DNA of 64,000 nt from Varroa destructor (GCF_002443255.2 NW_019211455.1:46894863-46958862); one strand, 5' to 3'. Positions 50,941 to 62,434 are shown, counted from the first letter of the stretch. Translations and numbers: made by a program. The notes: generated by a model not told the origin, from the sequence alone.

Positions 50941-52186
50941 GATGACGCAGTGAACAGCGGCGACCCATCGAGCTCAACGTAGTACTACCACGAGCACAAG
51001 ATGCAGAACAGGCCATTTCGTAAATAGACGCATGCGCTTTGGCACCAACAGCGTGTTCACGAGACCGCAAGAATGTTTAGATCTCCGCGTGCTCCAAAGG
51101 TTGAATGAAGATGAGCGCCTGGGGTGCGCCTTCACAGAGGAAGGAGTTGTGGGCTGGTAAGGATACAAGCTATGACCCGTAGCAAGCGTACGGCGTTAGT
51201 TAGACTCATAAGGGGTTCGTCAGGGGCGTGCTCAATACGAGAAACGAATGGCTCCTATGGAGAGGAAAAGCAGACATCCTCGAGTGACAGCAGGCTGTTA
51301 TTTGCAATCGCGAGTTGTGCAATATGCGTGTTAGATCGGACGGACCTGTGTCGATCGGGATCTCAAAAACTAAGTTTCGTAGAGAACTTGGCATGTAAGC
51401 AAAATAGAGTTCGATGGTTGAGAGTGGACATTTGTGTATGTCGATACATGGCATTTCACTTAAGTGATGCTATTTAATTTCCTTTGTTAGTTTATATTTC
51501 AGTGCATATGACTATATCCTGGATGCTGTGTCAAAAGCAGTAAACTGTAAGGCAGTTTGCTTGACCTGATGCCAAAGGAAAATGCAGAGATGGGCTCTGT
51601 TTTCCGTGTTGTGGAATTTCGGAACGTGACGGCAAGTGCTGATCACTAGGAAGTGTAGCCTTTGGCAACCCAATAACAAGTTCCTATTAATATTATTGTG
51701 TATGCGTGTCTGAGTAACGTAGAAAACATGTCGTGATCAAGATTAGATGATACTGCTTATATCGATAGGCATTAGTGTACCAATACGAAACTCTCATTCT
51801 AATGTGGGCATAGAGTTCATCTGTGACAAGTTACAGTGACTGTATCGTATTGTAGACTCTGTGGAATCTAATATCAGTAGGTAGATATGTAGAATAATTA
51901 TATTCTATATAGTTCGTATAAATCGTTTATATATAGATGATGCTATTAGCCTTTATATTTGTTCTTGCCGGATGAGTTTTTTTTTGCGATAGGGCTCCGT
52001 CTACCGCACTCTACATCGTCACAAATAATTTCTATGCCTACATCCTAACATTATATATTGGAAATTGTCTACTAATGCCAGAGTCGCACTGCTAATCATT
52101 AGTTTTTCGTGTTTGGCGTCCGGTGCTTAGTAAAAGCCCTTATACATTACCTAACACGGCTGGTTTCTAACACAAAATGAAATGTT
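50941..52186. other. No supported gene
   Basis: A plus frame at 51124-51477 (117 codons) contains a donor-like GTAAGC after SFVENLAC. A minus frame overlaps it, and no acceptor was identified. Confidence 0.35.
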
Positions 52187-52256
52187 CTTATACCCGGTCT
52201 CGAACCCAGACACCACGTGTGTTGGGGTGTAGTCGGCAAAGATGTTACGCCACCAA
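52187..52256 (-). mobile_element. tRNA-derived SINE-like fragment, copy A
   Basis: Read on the minus strand, it runs from ggtggcgtaacatctttgcc through cacgtggtgtctgggttcga to accggg. GTTCGAGAC matches the polymerase III B-box consensus. The T-arm-like stem CTGGG/CCGGG pairs at four of five positions. TAACATNTTTGCC and CACGTNGTNT recur at matching spacing in the sequence at 62.75-62.81 kb, which argues for a shared repeat family. No target-site duplication or A-rich tail is evident. Confidence 0.3.
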
Positions 52257-52733
52257 CGGAAACTGATAACACAGCCGGCATATCGAAGCTCCTTCGCTGG
52301 CTACGTAACACCTACAAGATTGCAAGTGTATAGAAGCGTAACTCACTTTCAATCAAATTTCGCAAACGAACTCATCCCGCTATGATAAATAATGCTCTGG
52401 CAAACAAAGTTTACTTGTCGTGATTTGCTCCCGCTGTGAGGGTCACTCACCTGCACACTGCAATTCTCTGTCTATCGATGTGGTTGTGACTGAGCCCAGC
52501 AAAAATTAGATTTCTCAAATGAGCGACACCTGACTGATTTGTTCCTGCTGTCTACTCGGGAGATAACACCATTTTTTTTTTTTTCGTGGCCGTTTCGGCT
52601 TTTGTAATGTTGTTTGACTATATGATTGTTTTAGAAACGAATTCAGGCTAAAAAACGTCTATCTAGAGCCAATCCTCCCTAATATTTTAAAGTCACGTAA
52701 ATGATCTATAAATATAAGCTCAGACTTGCGTGC

Positions 52734-52773
52734 TACTGTTCAAGAGATCTTTAAGAGATACTGTTCAAGAGAT
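52734..52773. repeat. 15-bp exact direct repeat, 25-bp period
   Basis: tactgttcaagagat occurs at 52734-52748 and 52759-52773, with a partial aagagat copy between. Confidence 0.8.
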
Positions 52774-53472
52774 GACCATTTAATGCAAAGTTAAACATAT
52801 ACTAGACGGTGACACTATATCATTTGTACAGGATATGAACCCATATATTCATCCAATCAAATCAATGGTAATCATGTAGTTTTTCTATACTATACGGTTA
52901 CGCTATAGCCCCCTTCACGGCGTTTTTTTTAACTGAAACCTTCCAGCTCGTCCAGCGAACGCTTCAGTAGACGATCACATGTTATTTAGTAAAAGGAAAA
53001 TGTTTTATGTATAACGTTTTACTTTAGCTATTAGTCCTCGGTCCAGGTGGCTGATTCGTTCTAGCGTAAAACGAATCGTCTACGTTCGAACTTAGACCAC
53101 CACGTGCCAGTAAGTTTTACGTAAATATGTTACCCACGGAGATTCATGGGTTTTTTCTATCGGTACCCATATTTTTATACGCAACCTACGTCGTCATTTT
53201 TTTACTACGCTTCGTACTATCGAAATATTCGCATGCCGCATGCATTTCTATTTGTACTGCGAAAGACCAAATTAGTGATTTTCCATAGATTCAGCATTTT
53301 GGTGTTTTTTTTCCTTCGAATTGTCGCTGCTTTGGCAGTCCATTATTAAGGTATTAAGTCTTAAAATTTAAAAATAAAAATACATATACATAATAGCTAT
53401 GTATATTGGTACGCATTTACGCTTTTATAATACAGTTACGGAGCGAGTTAATTTGTTTTTCCGTCTCAGTCA

Positions 53473-53490
53473 TACATATATATATATGTA
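53473..53490. repeat. 18-bp perfect palindrome around a TA core
   Basis: tacatatatatatatgta. Confidence 0.8.
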
Positions 53491-54322
53491 TAGACTGCGT
53501 CGAAAACTATGTTATTTAATATCGAATACTAAATAAACAGAAACATTAAGCGCGTCCATTGGGCTTTGTATCTATGCATATACCTAACAATACATTTAAT
53601 AGTCTTTACGAACAATTCTACAGGTATAAAATTATTATAAATCCTTTTGTCAAGCTGAATTCGGAACCGAGCAATCCCTCATGTATAAGCTGCTCCCTTA
53701 AGAACAAAGTAGTATTTTTTTTTTATTTGCTTGCTTCCCATCGACGAGGACTTGCCACCTTTCCATCATCGCCTTTCACTACAGCGCTGTCTGGTAATAT
53801 GTAGTCTAGCCGCCTTTTTTCATCTGCTAGTCCCTCTGGAGTTGGCCAACCTGTTGATGACGGTTCGTGACGGCTTCGGATAACCGACACGTCCATGCCA
53901 AAACACATCTACAAACGGGCAGGCGGCCAGCGAGATGGATCGGATATTTCTTATTGCCAACGTACCATGTCCCCCGGTGGTCGAACAGCGCTATACACGA
54001 GATCGGTGAATGCTAGTCAGCGTTACATACGCTCTTATCTAGCAGGCTCGTACTGAAAAAAAAATAAGTTGTGAATGGGATGTTAACGCATATGATATTC
54101 TCGCACAATACCGTAGTTGTTGTCGTCGTCAGTGGAATAGGGCTCCTTCTTTAGTTTGGGGTACGCTTAGTGTTCTGTCGTTCGTTAAGAATTTTTGCCC
54201 TGGCGCAGTTTCCTAGGTAATGCCCGCCCTTTTTGCGGTACTCCTGTTTGGCTCGATTTCCTGCGTCCCTTATAACCTTCGCATTTCATGTAGCATATCA
54301 GATGATACATGAGATTCAGAGG

Positions 54323-54346
54323 GAATCAGCTATACCAAGCTGATTC
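54323..54346. repeat. 9-bp inverted repeat
   Basis: gaatcagct and agctgattc around a 6-nt spacer. Confidence 0.75.
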
Positions 54347-55437
54347 TCGATTCCGCTAAGACTCATCTATGGATCGCGTACTCGATCAAAGTGAACTCGC
54401 CAAGATTAAGGCGCACCCTTCTCCTCGCTGAGAAATCAGGGAATCGAACTCTAAAAAACACATATGGGTCGCGATGCTTTGCTACTTACCGCTATGGGTT
54501 CTTAGCGACAGTAGCGGCCGCACCCTGGGCAAACTGACAAGTGGGGTACGACAGGACACTCCCTTCTCGGCCTTAAGATCCCGTACACCGAGCGGTAGCC
54601 TCGTTCTATTGCCACTTCTCCCCTGCAAGAACTCAACGCTAAAAGAAAGCAGTGAAGGACAAAAGCTCCACTATTATGTGATGTTTAGGGGAAAAACTTA
54701 TTCTTTTTTAGGGATTATTAACAAAGCTTCCCGAAATTTCGGACCTGATGGCAAACGTGAATATAGCTTCATATTGCTTTCATGCTTTAGGCGACTTGTT
54801 TCGCAGTCAAGATCTGGTAGGATTTGACCCCCAATGTCTGATCTCAGATCTCAGACCGCCGTCAGCTCTATTCAACTTTGTGCGGGCTATACCCACGCCC
54901 GTGTCAAACCGCCAAGGAACACTTATTATATACTCAGTTAATTTCCAACTCCGAATCGGCCTATACTTAAAGGAGAGTGCTGGTATCCGTGCCTTACATC
55001 TACAGACCGCTAAAGTCCTATGTATTTATATGGATTCGTAGTATACAGGGAACGCAGAATGTCTTTATTGCTTTTGTTTGCGTAAACCAGTTGGCCATAT
55101 TTACCAAAGATATCGTCTACAAACAGCAACAACCGAGAAGAGTTCGCTTTACAGCTTACCAACAGCGTCCACGGCTTCGTCCTCTCCGGCGATTTTCTTT
55201 TTTGCTTTCGCTCACCCATAAAGCGTTCTGGATTCACATTGCATGTATGTATGTACGCGTGTGCTTGTCTGTGTGTATATTTGCCACAGCCCACGGGCAA
55301 AGAGCGCTCGTTTTATCAGGCATCATCAGGCCTATAAAAGACAATGTGCTTGCTTGCTTACCCGGGGCCCTTCAGCGTAGCGCAGACGAGCTGCGCCTCA
55401 TGTTCGTTCACAATAGGATGACCTGGTAAGCTTTGAC

Positions 55438-55459
55438 GGGGTTTGGGGGGGGAGGGGGG
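55438..55459 (+). other. G-rich tract with G-quadruplex potential
   Basis: GGGG, TTT, eight G, A, six G: enough closely spaced G-tracts for an intramolecular quadruplex on this strand. Confidence 0.6.
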
Positions 55460-57160
55460 TGAATATGTGATCTAAAAAGTTGCGACACCAAGAGTAAATA
55501 CCATTAGTAAACCAACTTTGATCTATACGCAAGCGAGAGAAAGAGAGCAAAATAGAAATAGAGATAAAAGAGAAAGCCTATCTATAAACTTGCCAACGCG
55601 TAACTTTACCTAGCTTTTTAGCTCTTTCAGCGATCCTTCAGTTTCACCATACGATGGCTATACCGCTGTTTCTTCTTATTTTTTCAGTCGTCTGCATGCG
55701 TTAACCGTCTGCTATGAGGGGATCTAGTGAATAGGAAGGAAACTGTGGAAATGTAGGGCGACTACGAGAAAACTGCTTAACAGCGGTTTTTACGGCGGTT
55801 GCCAGGCCTTTGCGATAGCAGCAGTGTGATAAACTGTCATATAACAAAGTAATATCTGGATGGCGGGTGGGTCAAGAAGGCAATTACTTGGGTAGTACTT
55901 CTGAGTGCGTTGTCCTAGTAACCACGAACATGTGGCTGTCTCTAGCTCGAATTTAGCTTTAGTAAATGGCTACTACGGTGTATTGTTGCCCTACCGTTTC
56001 ATAGGTCCGCTGGAGAAAAAGCCAGATAAGTCCAGTAAGACCCACGGGCTGAATAGTTAGCAGCCGATGCAAAGTAATATATCATACAGTACTTCACATC
56101 GGAGGCTAACACTCTGCAATGGACTCCGGAATTGAAGTGGGCCTAGTAATGCTGTGGACCCCTTTCTAGGCGACCCCCAAGGCAATACCTTGCGGTTCAG
56201 ATTAGGGCTGATTCAAGATACAGAGAGCAGTCCAAAAATTCGCCGCGAATAAAAAAAGTGGATGGGTTGGGTGCGCTTTGCTTTTACTGTTGCAATTGCT
56301 ACCGCTAGCAAATACAGTTGTAATAGAATCAAAAGGAAGAACTTTGCACCGACGTCAATAACAACAAAAGCTAACCCACTTCGCCAGAGCACGAACGGTT
56401 TGCATTTGTATTATAGTTAGCATGAGGACGAGACAGGGCAAAGGCGATGACGTCGTTAGGGCCGTAGGGTTTGCCTCTTCTTTACTGATACCTCTAGAGC
56501 AAGCCAGCATTGGGCAAGCAAGCAGACGCACATCTTTACCTATGGTGAATTTGCGAATGAGTTCAGTAGCCAAGTTAAACAAACCATTAGTTAGGCAGCA
56601 TCTAGGTGCCACCCACAAGTCTATGAAGAGGATGAAAAGCTTATAGCTTGGCGCTAACGCGAAGCGCTTGCGAGCTGAAAGCTATCCTAAAGAAAAAAGG
56701 CTTTTTTCTTCATGTGAAGTCGAGAGCATTGCCCCTTCGAACACCGTCCGGTGCCGGGTAGTGGCAATGGGCTGCAGTATCATATGCGCTGGTGTGTCAA
56801 CAATGTAAGAGATACCGGATCTACTCTTTTCTTGTTCCCAACGCCTCTATGCGTGTACTGAATATTAAATTGCGCTCTTAATTAATATTCTTAAGTAAAC
56901 AAGTAACATTCAGATCTGCATTCTATTGCTCTACAGTCAAACACGAAGATGATGAAAACCTGCAACCCTATAGTCGGTGGAAGGGGAGTGGTCGAAATTG
57001 TAGCATCTGGGGAAACTTGCTGTTTAAGTGTAGCTAGTTAAAAACCAGTTAGGCGATAGTAACTTTGGTGGGAATGTATAGGGTGGTAAATATGGGTCTA
57101 TACGAGTGTGAAGGATACGTGTCATGGCGTTCAGAGGAGTTAGTCCCTCGAGCAGAACTG

Positions 57161-57190
57161 TATTTAGATGAATGTATCTACATCTAAATA
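57161..57190. repeat. 10-bp perfect inverted repeat
   Basis: tatttagatg and catctaaata around a 10-nt loop. Confidence 0.85.
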
Positions 57191-57660
57191 GATATGTGAA
57201 TGAAGCGAAAATATGAGTTGGAAACGGCCTAAGTAGAAGCCTGAGTTTTCGAGTAAAGAATATTCAAAAGCTACCACCTAAGACTTCGCATACAAATGAA
57301 GCCTAATATGATGTCTAAGATAGGTCAAGCTGCTGGTACTTAGCGACTGAAAATTCCAGAACGTCTAGTTCGGTTGAAGATAGCTCCTGAATATGAGTTC
57401 CCTTACGAAACATAAATATCGCAGTCTAAGATTCTACAAGAGGTTTCCGTTACATTATTAATAAATTATTATTGCATGATTGTTGCAGATTTTTGCCTGC
57501 ATGTTTTGCTTGCAACATATCTGATTCGTTATAATGACGTACTTTATATTACACTAAAATATATAAAATAAGAACATCGTAGTGCTTCTTCAGATAAAGG
57601 GATTGTTCTTCAAAGTACGCCTCGGTATAAAAGTCATATGATAATGTTTACTAGCTGTTT

Positions 57661-57688
57661 GTGTGTGTGTGTGTGTGTGTTTGTGTGT
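57661..57688. repeat. (GT)n microsatellite
   Basis: Ten GT units, then TTGTGTGT. Confidence 0.93.
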
Positions 57689-58551
57689 ATGCGTACTTAT
57701 ATTGTTGGTCGACTGTGACACTCGATGATGCTTCGATTGTTCCCAATGCAAACTCTGGTTCAGAGGATATTAGCATATCAATTCACGATCTTCCTATACA
57801 CTGTCACCTTATTTAATCAGGTAAACTTTCAACCTGTTTTTAACAGCAACCTTGCACAAAACTGATGAAACACTCTGACCCTTTACGCGGAATACGCACA
57901 CCTCAGTAACAAATTAAATGAAGACAGCAACCTCCAGTTTTTAAGATATAATAGGCCAACATTCTCAGACATAATTTTTTACACCGCCCGTTTTGAATCT
58001 ATTTTACATTTTTATTGTACAGTATAAGTACATTTTGCCCATTGAGCGTCTTACCTTTAACAAGCTGTTATAGGGAACATATTTTTCAAACTGGGAGTTG
58101 ATTTATCAAAATGTGACCTATTAGTCTTAAGTGCGTTAGAAAATCCTATTTCTGAACTGGCTCCGTATTTTGATTAACGTGTTTTTGTTTATAAAATAGC
58201 AATATCTGAAACAACAGCTCAGGTTTATTCACGGGGATATCGGAGAAATACGGGACCGCTAGTTTTTTCTCTAGATTTGATGAAGCTGTGTTAATTTTGC
58301 GCGAATTTCTTCACATTCTATTCAGATAAAATGGATCTTATCTAGCCGTATAAGCCATATAGGATGCTCGCAACAGTTTATCTCCATCAAAACTCATCTG
58401 TTTACCTATACGGTTAACCATAATCAATAAACATCGTAGCGCCGTTTGACGACTTAATCCATTTCCTGGCCTTCGCGCCCTTGACTTTAACACCTTCCTT
58501 CATCACCTTCATTTCTTATGAACCACCAGCATTCGCTAGAAACACCTTAGG

Positions 58552-58983
58552 ATGAGCGTGCTTTTTGACATGGTGCGTCCGAAGTTCACGCCTTCGGACG
58601 CACCATGGTCAATGCATCCGGTCTCACCGGAATCATTTCCATCGCATGAAATTCATATTCGATTACACCGAAAGCGTAGTCTCTGCGATCCACACCATAT
58701 TTACTGTAACCAGCTCATGCGCAATTATTTCCGTAGTGAATGCTTTAAAACCAACTTCGTAGAGGTGCAAGAAGCCATTAATGATCAGGTTGGAGTTTAC
58801 GCTATTGCCAACATGGTGGTAACTATGAAAGTCCACATCTTCAGAGATGAGCTGTGCAACTCCACTTGCAGCGGCGTCGACGGACTCAGTGAAAGACAAG
58901 GCCAAGAACGAATGCCACCCCAAACTCGAAGTCGGCTTGATCAGCTTAGGAAACACAATGATCTTTTATCGACTGTAAAATGA
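58552..58983 (+). CDS. Candidate 143-codon frame containing a perfect hairpin
   Basis: ATG-started and among the longest frames in the window. It begins MSVLFDMVRPKFTPSDAPWS. A perfect 16-bp inverted repeat occupies codons 6-19, which is unusual for coding DNA. Its TGA overlaps the ATG of the next frame as ATGA (58980). A 97-codon minus frame covers much of the same DNA. No domain is recognised. The hairpin and the antisense frame both weaken the coding case. Confidence 0.15.
   Translation: MSVLFDMVRPKFTPSDAPWSMHPVSPESFPSHEIHIRLHRKRSLCDPHHIYCNQLMRNYFRSECFKTNFVEVQEAINDQVGVYAIANMVVTMKVHIFRDELCNSTCSGVDGLSERQGQERMPPQTRSRLDQLRKHNDLLSTVK
58569..58607. repeat. Perfect 16-bp hairpin with 7-nt loop
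   Basis: catggtgcgtccgaag and cttcggacgcaccatg flank the loop ttcacgc. All sixteen pairs are Watson-Crick, and the arms are GC-rich compared with the neighbourhood. Confidence 0.95.
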
Positions 58984-59225
58984 AGGCTATCGAACTATCA
59001 TGCGACTATTTTCAAGACTGGCAAAAGACTTCCACATCATCCGATGTAATAAATATGATAGCTGAAGGTATCGCATGTATTCTAAACGAAGGAAGCCGAA
59101 CTAACTTAGCTCAGAAGCATCTGAAAAGGAAAGCCTTTAACTTAGTTAATAATGTCTACGCGGCATATGATCTGAATATATTACGAAAGCAACTTTTGGT
59201 ATATTTGCTTGTCACAGTCTCGTAA
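58980..59225 (+). CDS. Candidate 81-codon frame, ATGA-coupled to the preceding one
   Basis: Begins MKAIELSCDYFQDWQK and continues with a probably helical, Lys/Leu/Asn-rich segment (NMIAEGIACILNE, LKRKAFNLVNNVYAAYDLNI). Stop codon TAA. The start overlaps the previous stop. Such coupling is a bacterial or viral habit, but one ATGA overlap can easily be chance. It is followed immediately by the hairpin cluster. Confidence 0.15.
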   Translation: MKAIELSCDYFQDWQKTSTSSDVINMIAEGIACILNEGSRTNLAQKHLKRKAFNLVNNVYAAYDLNILRKQLLVYLLVTVS

Positions 59226-59241
59226 AGGAATTGTTATTAAG

Positions 59242-59276
59242 TACCGTTTCTAAATGCCACAATGTCAAAAACGGTA
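59242..59276. repeat. 8-bp inverted repeat
   Basis: taccgttt and aaacggta around a 19-nt loop. First of three hairpins between 59.24 and 59.47 kb. Confidence 0.6.
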
Positions 59277-59360
59277 GTACTTTGAAGAAAATTATCGACC
59301 TTGGAATCTGCCCATATACTGTTGTTACGTATGTTCTCGTGCGTCTTTAAAGTTCCAGTA

Positions 59361-59389
59361 CACAGAAAAGATCTTCAGAGCTTTCTGTG
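59361..59389. repeat. 9-bp inverted repeat with one bulge
   Basis: cacagaaaag and ctttctgtg around a 10-nt loop. One extra A bulges in the left arm. Confidence 0.6.
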
Positions 59390-59410
59390 ACTGTGTAAAT
59401 GTTAGGTTTT

Positions 59411-59472
59411 TTCAAGAACTTGTACAGTAAAAAAAAGGTTTCGCCTTTTTTTTTGTTGTACAAGTTCTTGAA
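59411..59472. ncRNA. 62-nt near-perfect hairpin
   Basis: ttcaagaacttgtaca (59411-59426) pairs perfectly with tgtacaagttcttgaa (59457-59472). The stem continues inward through two G-U positions and an A8/T8 stretch, then GG/CC, to a TTTCG loop, with a single T bulge. That makes about 28 pairs. The inner part, A-tract GG-TTTCG-CC T-tract, resembles a bacterial intrinsic terminator, and the whole also resembles a small hairpin-RNA precursor or a snap-back element. Transcription is inference. Confidence 0.45.
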
Positions 59473-59896
59473 TCCACCTCTTCCCTATAGCATCAAGGAT
59501 ACCCTTATTTGAGTCTTGCTAGTTTGATCTAGGTTCCCATTAGGGGATCTATTAAACGGTTATTATGGTAACAATACGCCATGATGACCATTTACGAACG
59601 CTCAAAATGCTAGTGCCTGCTAACTCTTGCTGTGTTTTTTTTAGTTTTTGTTTTGTAGCATATGACACTGTGAAAGAGCTGTTAATAAACAATTCTATTA
59701 ATAATTCAATTTTGACGGAACTCTCTAGTTGAACGCAATGGTTCTCAACAATCGTTAACAGAGGATAATTAATGCAACTTGATGATTACGCATTCCATTG
59801 ATTCCGTTTATCGTTAGACAGGTGAACGAGTGTAAGACCAATCCGCCATCTGAAGTCGAATTAAGTCTTCCTACGACATTCAGCAAAGCCTACTCC

Positions 59897-59934
59897 ATTT
59901 TAAGCAAAAAATATTAGACATTTTTGCTTAAAAT
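59897..59934. repeat. Perfect 14-bp hairpin
   Basis: attttaagcaaaaa and tttttgcttaaaat around a 10-nt loop. Confidence 0.9.
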
Positions 59935-62110
59935 TGACATTTTTTTTTATTAGGTTAAGATTTTTTTTGCATTGTTCGATCGACACTCACTCATACTTAT
60001 CTCGCAGTATGTTTCGCGTCAAACTGTTAGTATGATTGCATTTGTTAGCATTTCACGGTGAACTATAAAGGAGTAACTAAGCATATGGGATTTGTCTGTA
60101 TCAATTATTTTAAGCTACTTCTCGGCCAAAAATCTTTGTCTTATTCACATGCTTAAATCATTATCCCATAATAATCTTTGCTGAATCTAAATAAATAGAG
60201 GTTTTCCTATGCATTGTCATGCATCAACTTCTAGCACACGGATAGCTTAACGTAAGTTCTGGTAAACGCAAGGGTCGCAAAGAGAACGCAATCGAACCCA
60301 AACGTAGCGAAAATCGCTTCGAGGAACATAAATCGACAGCTCCGAACGTCGAGCTGCTAGCTAATACTTAAACTGATATGACCTGATGCAAACATTTCTT
60401 GACAGTTTGAAGAATGTTACCTAAAAATTTGAGAGTCTACACTTCAATCTGTTACTTTTAATTTTTATGTCGCTCTCTGCTGCTGTAACATGTAAAATTT
60501 TGAAGTGACATTGTTCAAATCGCTGCGGAATTTTTGCCCTGGTTATAATGCAGAATGTTTAATCTATTTCAAAAAATATTATTGAAACATATGCCTGGAA
60601 ATAGTGCTTACTTTAGTCAAAGCGCGTGTGGTATTTAGCCAATTTCTGCGTTAGACTACTATTCAATAGTGGTTAAGGAAAAAAATTAATGCGATCGTTT
60701 ATTTATCTTTCTTAAAACAGTGTTTTTTTTTGTTACTGAACATAATCAACTTATTTTTCGCTTCGAGGGTATCGCCAGTCTAATGATGTTTGGACTGAAC
60801 ATCCTTGGAATAAATAATACGGACGAGAGTAGTTAAAACGATTAAATGTTTACAGAGCGATCTGAACAACCGGTTACTTCATTTGTAGGTACAAGTAAAG
60901 TATGAATCAAGATCACGAAAGTGTGTAAAGTCAATACTAATAGCAATCGATTATTGATTTATGGTCATTGGAAATGAAGGGCATAATCAAATAAGTACCA
61001 TTAGAGCTTATCTAGCCGATGTTTATTTGGCACACCCGACTTCTTTGTTCGCAAGTCGCATAGAAGAAGAATAGCATAAGGCTATAGAACCGCGGCTTGT
61101 TACGCTTTCGTACGGTTATCGCACCTGTTTGATGTGATCAAAATGGAAGATTGCGACGCACTGCAATGATAAAGCCCAAGCAGGAATCCGCTTGTTCAGT
61201 TGTGATCGCCTTTTTCGGACCGATCAGACAACCCGCTGGGCGTCTAGTTAGGAAAATGCAATACTCACATGAATTTTGCGTATAGAAGTACAGATCTGGC
61301 TGTCGTGAAGTGGCTCATTTTAGTACCTTGTGGGTCCCGCCGAACCGAGGGGTCCCTATCGCATTTTGGGTTTGAAGATTATTTGCCTATGGAAACATAC
61401 GAGGATATTTGTTAACTTAGTTTTATGTAAGTGGAATATTGCTGCTCGATATGAAAATGTTCAAAGGAATTGTGCTTTAGGGAATACCTATTCTAGAAAA
61501 CATTTAGCTTTTCATATTTTCAGATAGAGGAAAAACTCAGCTACACATACGTTTCATATGAAGAGGTAAGAAATAAAGCATATGTTTACTTTGGTGAGTA
61601 CTTTTATATACTTTCGCTGTTTCTCAATTTAGCGGTGTTTCGTGAATGGTATAAAGCCTGTCTAAAATTCTCTGACCAAGATACCTTCGATACCATGCAT
61701 GCTCCATAGAGAGCCTCTGTGTAATCAAATTCAACTTAGGTTATTTTTAATATATTTGGACTCAGTCTATTATATAATTGAATCTAGATTAATGTCACTC
61801 AACAGATATCCTCTTGGACAAAGTACAGTACATCTTTATACTTATTTACATCTATAGTAAACCAAAAAGAAAATAAGTATTAAACCACTGAATCATATTG
61901 CTTTACCACAATTATCGTTCATGATTTTTTAAAACGATTCATCGGAAAAGAGAGGCGCCTGGCACCTCGCAAATTTACGCATGCAGCTTTTCCATCCATG
62001 ACCAGGCAATCTCTTTAACTCAGGGTTAAATAAAGCAATCGAGAATCAACTCCGAACACTACCACTATATTGACTACGGCCACCTTCAGCATTAGTTATT
62101 ACACGTCCAC
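59935..62110. other. No supported gene
   Basis: AT-rich, with one plus frame of 65 codons at 61330 lacking support and no notable repeat. Confidence 0.5.
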
Positions 62111-62434
62111 ATGGGATACCTCGGCGTGGGGATGAGTCATGCCGCACCTGCAAATGATGCCGCTACCGCCGCAAAAAGGGCAGCAGCGTTGGCTGTTTGG
62201 TCGCGCAATGCGCATCGCTTGCCAACACTTCTGTTGGCAGAATGTGGGCCCCAACAAATGTCAGAGATCGAATCCAATGGCAGCGTACGGCTAACCTCGC
62301 TATCGCCGCTGGTAAAAGTGCATCTTATCGACGGCAGTAGTGGTGTTATTAATGGTGATGTTGTTGATGCTGATAAGGCCTGTTCGAGGAGACCATTGAC
62401 TTCTTCCATTCAACTTAGCTACCCCAAGCGGTAG
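62111..62434 (+). CDS. Candidate 107-codon frame, unknown function
   Basis: Begins MGYLGVGMSHAAPANDAATA, followed by an Ala-rich segment, and is rich in G-starting codons. A possible acceptor (ccaccttcagcattag) lies 15 bases upstream, with in-frame LLHVH between it and the ATG. A donor-like GTAAAAGT follows LTSLSPL at about 62313. If both are used, this is an internal exon of about 217 nt. The minus strand is also open for 90 codons, so strand is unproven. No family is recognised. Confidence 0.2.
   Translation: MGYLGVGMSHAAPANDAATAAKRAAALAVWSRNAHRLPTLLLAECGPQQMSEIESNGSVRLTSLSPLVKVHLIDGSSGVINGDVVDADKACSRRPLTSSIQLSYPKR

Larger units (their letters stand above)
54400..58551. other. No supported gene
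   Basis: Plus frames of 97-150 codons overlap at 54.47-55.43 kb with a minus frame of 96 codons. None has start or splice support. An excellent pyrimidine tract and AG at 55687 lead only into short frames. Small inverted repeats lie at 56690-56710 and 57161-57190. Confidence 0.4.

Noticed and set aside
54395..54500. Minus-strand A-box and B-box-like pair (TAGCAAAGC, GTTCGATTC)
   Set aside because: Spacing is too short and no acceptor stem forms.
54977..55429. 150-codon plus frame
   Set aside because: Overlaps three other frames, contains no motif and lies in a pyrimidine-rich stretch that lengthens chance frames.
55688..55730. Exon after a very strong acceptor at 55687
   Set aside because: All three frames stop within 13 codons and the only donor is weak.
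59427..59456. A true bacterial intrinsic terminator
   Set aside because: No bacterial-type gene precedes it and the hairpin extends 16 bp beyond what a terminator needs. I treat it as a eukaryotic hairpin of unknown role.
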